NCBI GenBank assembly: GCA_964612525.1
Contig: CAZTCQ010000071.1
Span: 1-14,509, forward strand
DNA: 14,509 nt
Source of the DNA: JAGNRR01 sp964612525
Lineage (GTDB): Bacteria > Bacteroidota > Bacteroidia > Chitinophagales > Chitinophagaceae
Reading direction: 5' to 3'
Shown here: piece by piece, positions 13,905 to 14,509 of the stretch
Layout of the letters: each line of letters starts with the position of its first letter
Numbering within the stretch: the first letter of the stretch is position 1
Position numbers and translations under genes: made by a program
The notes under the pieces: generated by a model
The model's input: only the letters and a program-made list of their open reading frames with translations
What the model was told of the DNA's origin: nothing
Database searches by the model: none

Positions 13905-14507
13905 GTGAGCTGGATTTATTTTCTTGATATTTTTGGTACGGGCATTTTTGCCGTTTCGGGTGTGCTGACGGCTATTCAAAAAAAGTTTGATGTTGTCGGC
14001 ACCTTGGTTATTGGTTTTGTGACGGCTATTGGTGGTGGTACTATTCGAGATATTTTATTAGGTGAAACACCCGTGAGTTGGTTGAAAGATAGAAACTATT
14101 TTATAGTAATCGTTGCTGCCTATTTGTTTACTTATGTATTCAAAAAGCAAACCTTACAATACAAAAAAAGTATGTTTATTTTTGATACCATAGGTATCGG
14201 ACTGTTTACGATTCTAGGAATTCAGAAAGCATCGCTCTTGGGCTTACATGTGGAGTATTGTTTAATTTTAGGTGTGGTTTCCGCTTCTTTTGGCGGTGTA
14301 ATCCGTGATGTGCTGACCAATGAAGTGCCACTCATTTTTAGAAGAGAAATTTATGCCACGGCTTGTTTTGCGGGTGGGGTGGTCTATGTTCTTTTTTCCA
14401 GGCTTTTTGCTACGGAGGATTTGAATATAATAGTCTCAATTGCCACGGTCATTGTAATTCGATATTTTGCTGTAAAACGTGCTTGGTCGCTTAATTTGAA
14501 TGTTTAA
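13905..14507 (+). CDS. TRIC-type cation channel (UPF0126/YadS family)
   Basis: A 200-residue membrane protein with about seven hydrophobic helices, built from two copies of the UPF0126 repeat. Each has a glycine-rich kink and an Arg-Asp pair: AIGGGTIRDILLGETPV (about 41-57) and ASFGGVIRDVLTNEVPL (about 127-143). Prokaryotic members are homotrimeric potassium-permeable channels related to animal TRIC channels. The length is typical (about 200-210), and the stop TAA at 14505-14507 completes the gene two bases before the window ends. The start is GTG at 13905, which leaves DIFGTGIFAVSG as the first helix; no ATG lies nearer in frame. It begins 23 bases after the ATPase stop with no perfect -7 box, so it probably rides on the VWA-AAA+ transcript. 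Confidence 0.9.
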   Translation: MSWIYFLDIFGTGIFAVSGVLTAIQKKFDVVGTLVIGFVTAIGGGTIRDILLGETPVSWLKDRNYFIVIVAAYLFTYVFKKQTLQYKKSMFIFDTIGIGLFTILGIQKASLLGLHVEYCLILGVVSASFGGVIRDVLTNEVPLIFRREIYATACFAGGVVYVLFSRLFATEDLNIIVSIATVIVIRYFAVKRAWSLNLNV

Positions 14508-14509
14508 CG

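Noticed and set aside
1..14509. Mobile element, prophage, defence island or CRISPR array
   Set aside because: No transposase, integrase, terminal repeats, repeat-spacer pattern or tRNA target was seen on either strand.

Overview
The window looks like a chromosomal stretch from a member of the Bacteroidota, probably an aerobic environmental lineage. Three things point there: an AT-rich sequence with no clear Shine-Dalgarno sites, repeated TAnnTTTG boxes (the Bacteroidota -7 promoter element) a few to about 30 bases before genes, and gene families typical of the phylum (fasciclin lipoprotein, short-form NADP isocitrate dehydrogenase, CarH-like MerR regulator, stand-alone VWA/AAA+ pair). I see no insertion sequence, prophage, CRISPR array, tRNA or rRNA. 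One 100-base run of N at 6756-6855 is a scaffold gap that cuts the lipoamide dehydrogenase gene.

Layout. Positions 17-46 hold a rho-independent terminator for a plus-strand gene outside the window. A minus-strand block follows: icd (82-1311), then a tightly overlapping three-gene operon read from 5061 down to 1402: SAM methyltransferase, family 2 glycosyltransferase resembling polyprenyl-phosphate sugar synthases, and a large membrane glycosyltransferase with C-terminal TPRs. A 228-base divergent intergenic region carries a perfect 10-bp inverted repeat and separates this operon from a plus-strand gene for an unrecognised exported protein (5290-5919). The 5' half of lpd follows and runs into the gap. 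On the far side of the gap is the minus-strand terminator of a two-domain fasciclin lipoprotein gene (6916-7884). Upstream on the same strand are a CarH-like B12-binding MerR regulator (8045-8917) and a threonine-aldolase-like PLP enzyme (8968-10002). The plus strand then carries an AI-2E-family membrane protein (10127-11164), a VWA protein (11280-12395) with its AAA+ ATPase partner (12427-13881), and a TRIC/UPF0126 channel (13905-14507).

How the genes fit together. icd and lpd are central respiratory metabolism. The methyltransferase/GT2/GT39-TPR operon can be read as a small envelope or protein glycosylation module: the GT2 would charge a polyprenyl phosphate with a sugar and the membrane enzyme would transfer it. 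The MerR regulator keeps the Trp-x9-Glu-His and Glu-x-His-x-x-Gly signatures of adenosylcobalamin light sensors. The neighbouring fasciclin gene has two tandem -7 boxes overlaid by an inverted repeat, so light-controlled expression of that surface protein is a testable idea. The VWA and AAA+ proteins form a MoxR/chelatase-like chaperone pair with no chlorophyll or cobalamin genes beside them. Nothing here is a clear-cut novel system; the B12 photoreceptor locus and the glycosylation operon are the most worth following up.
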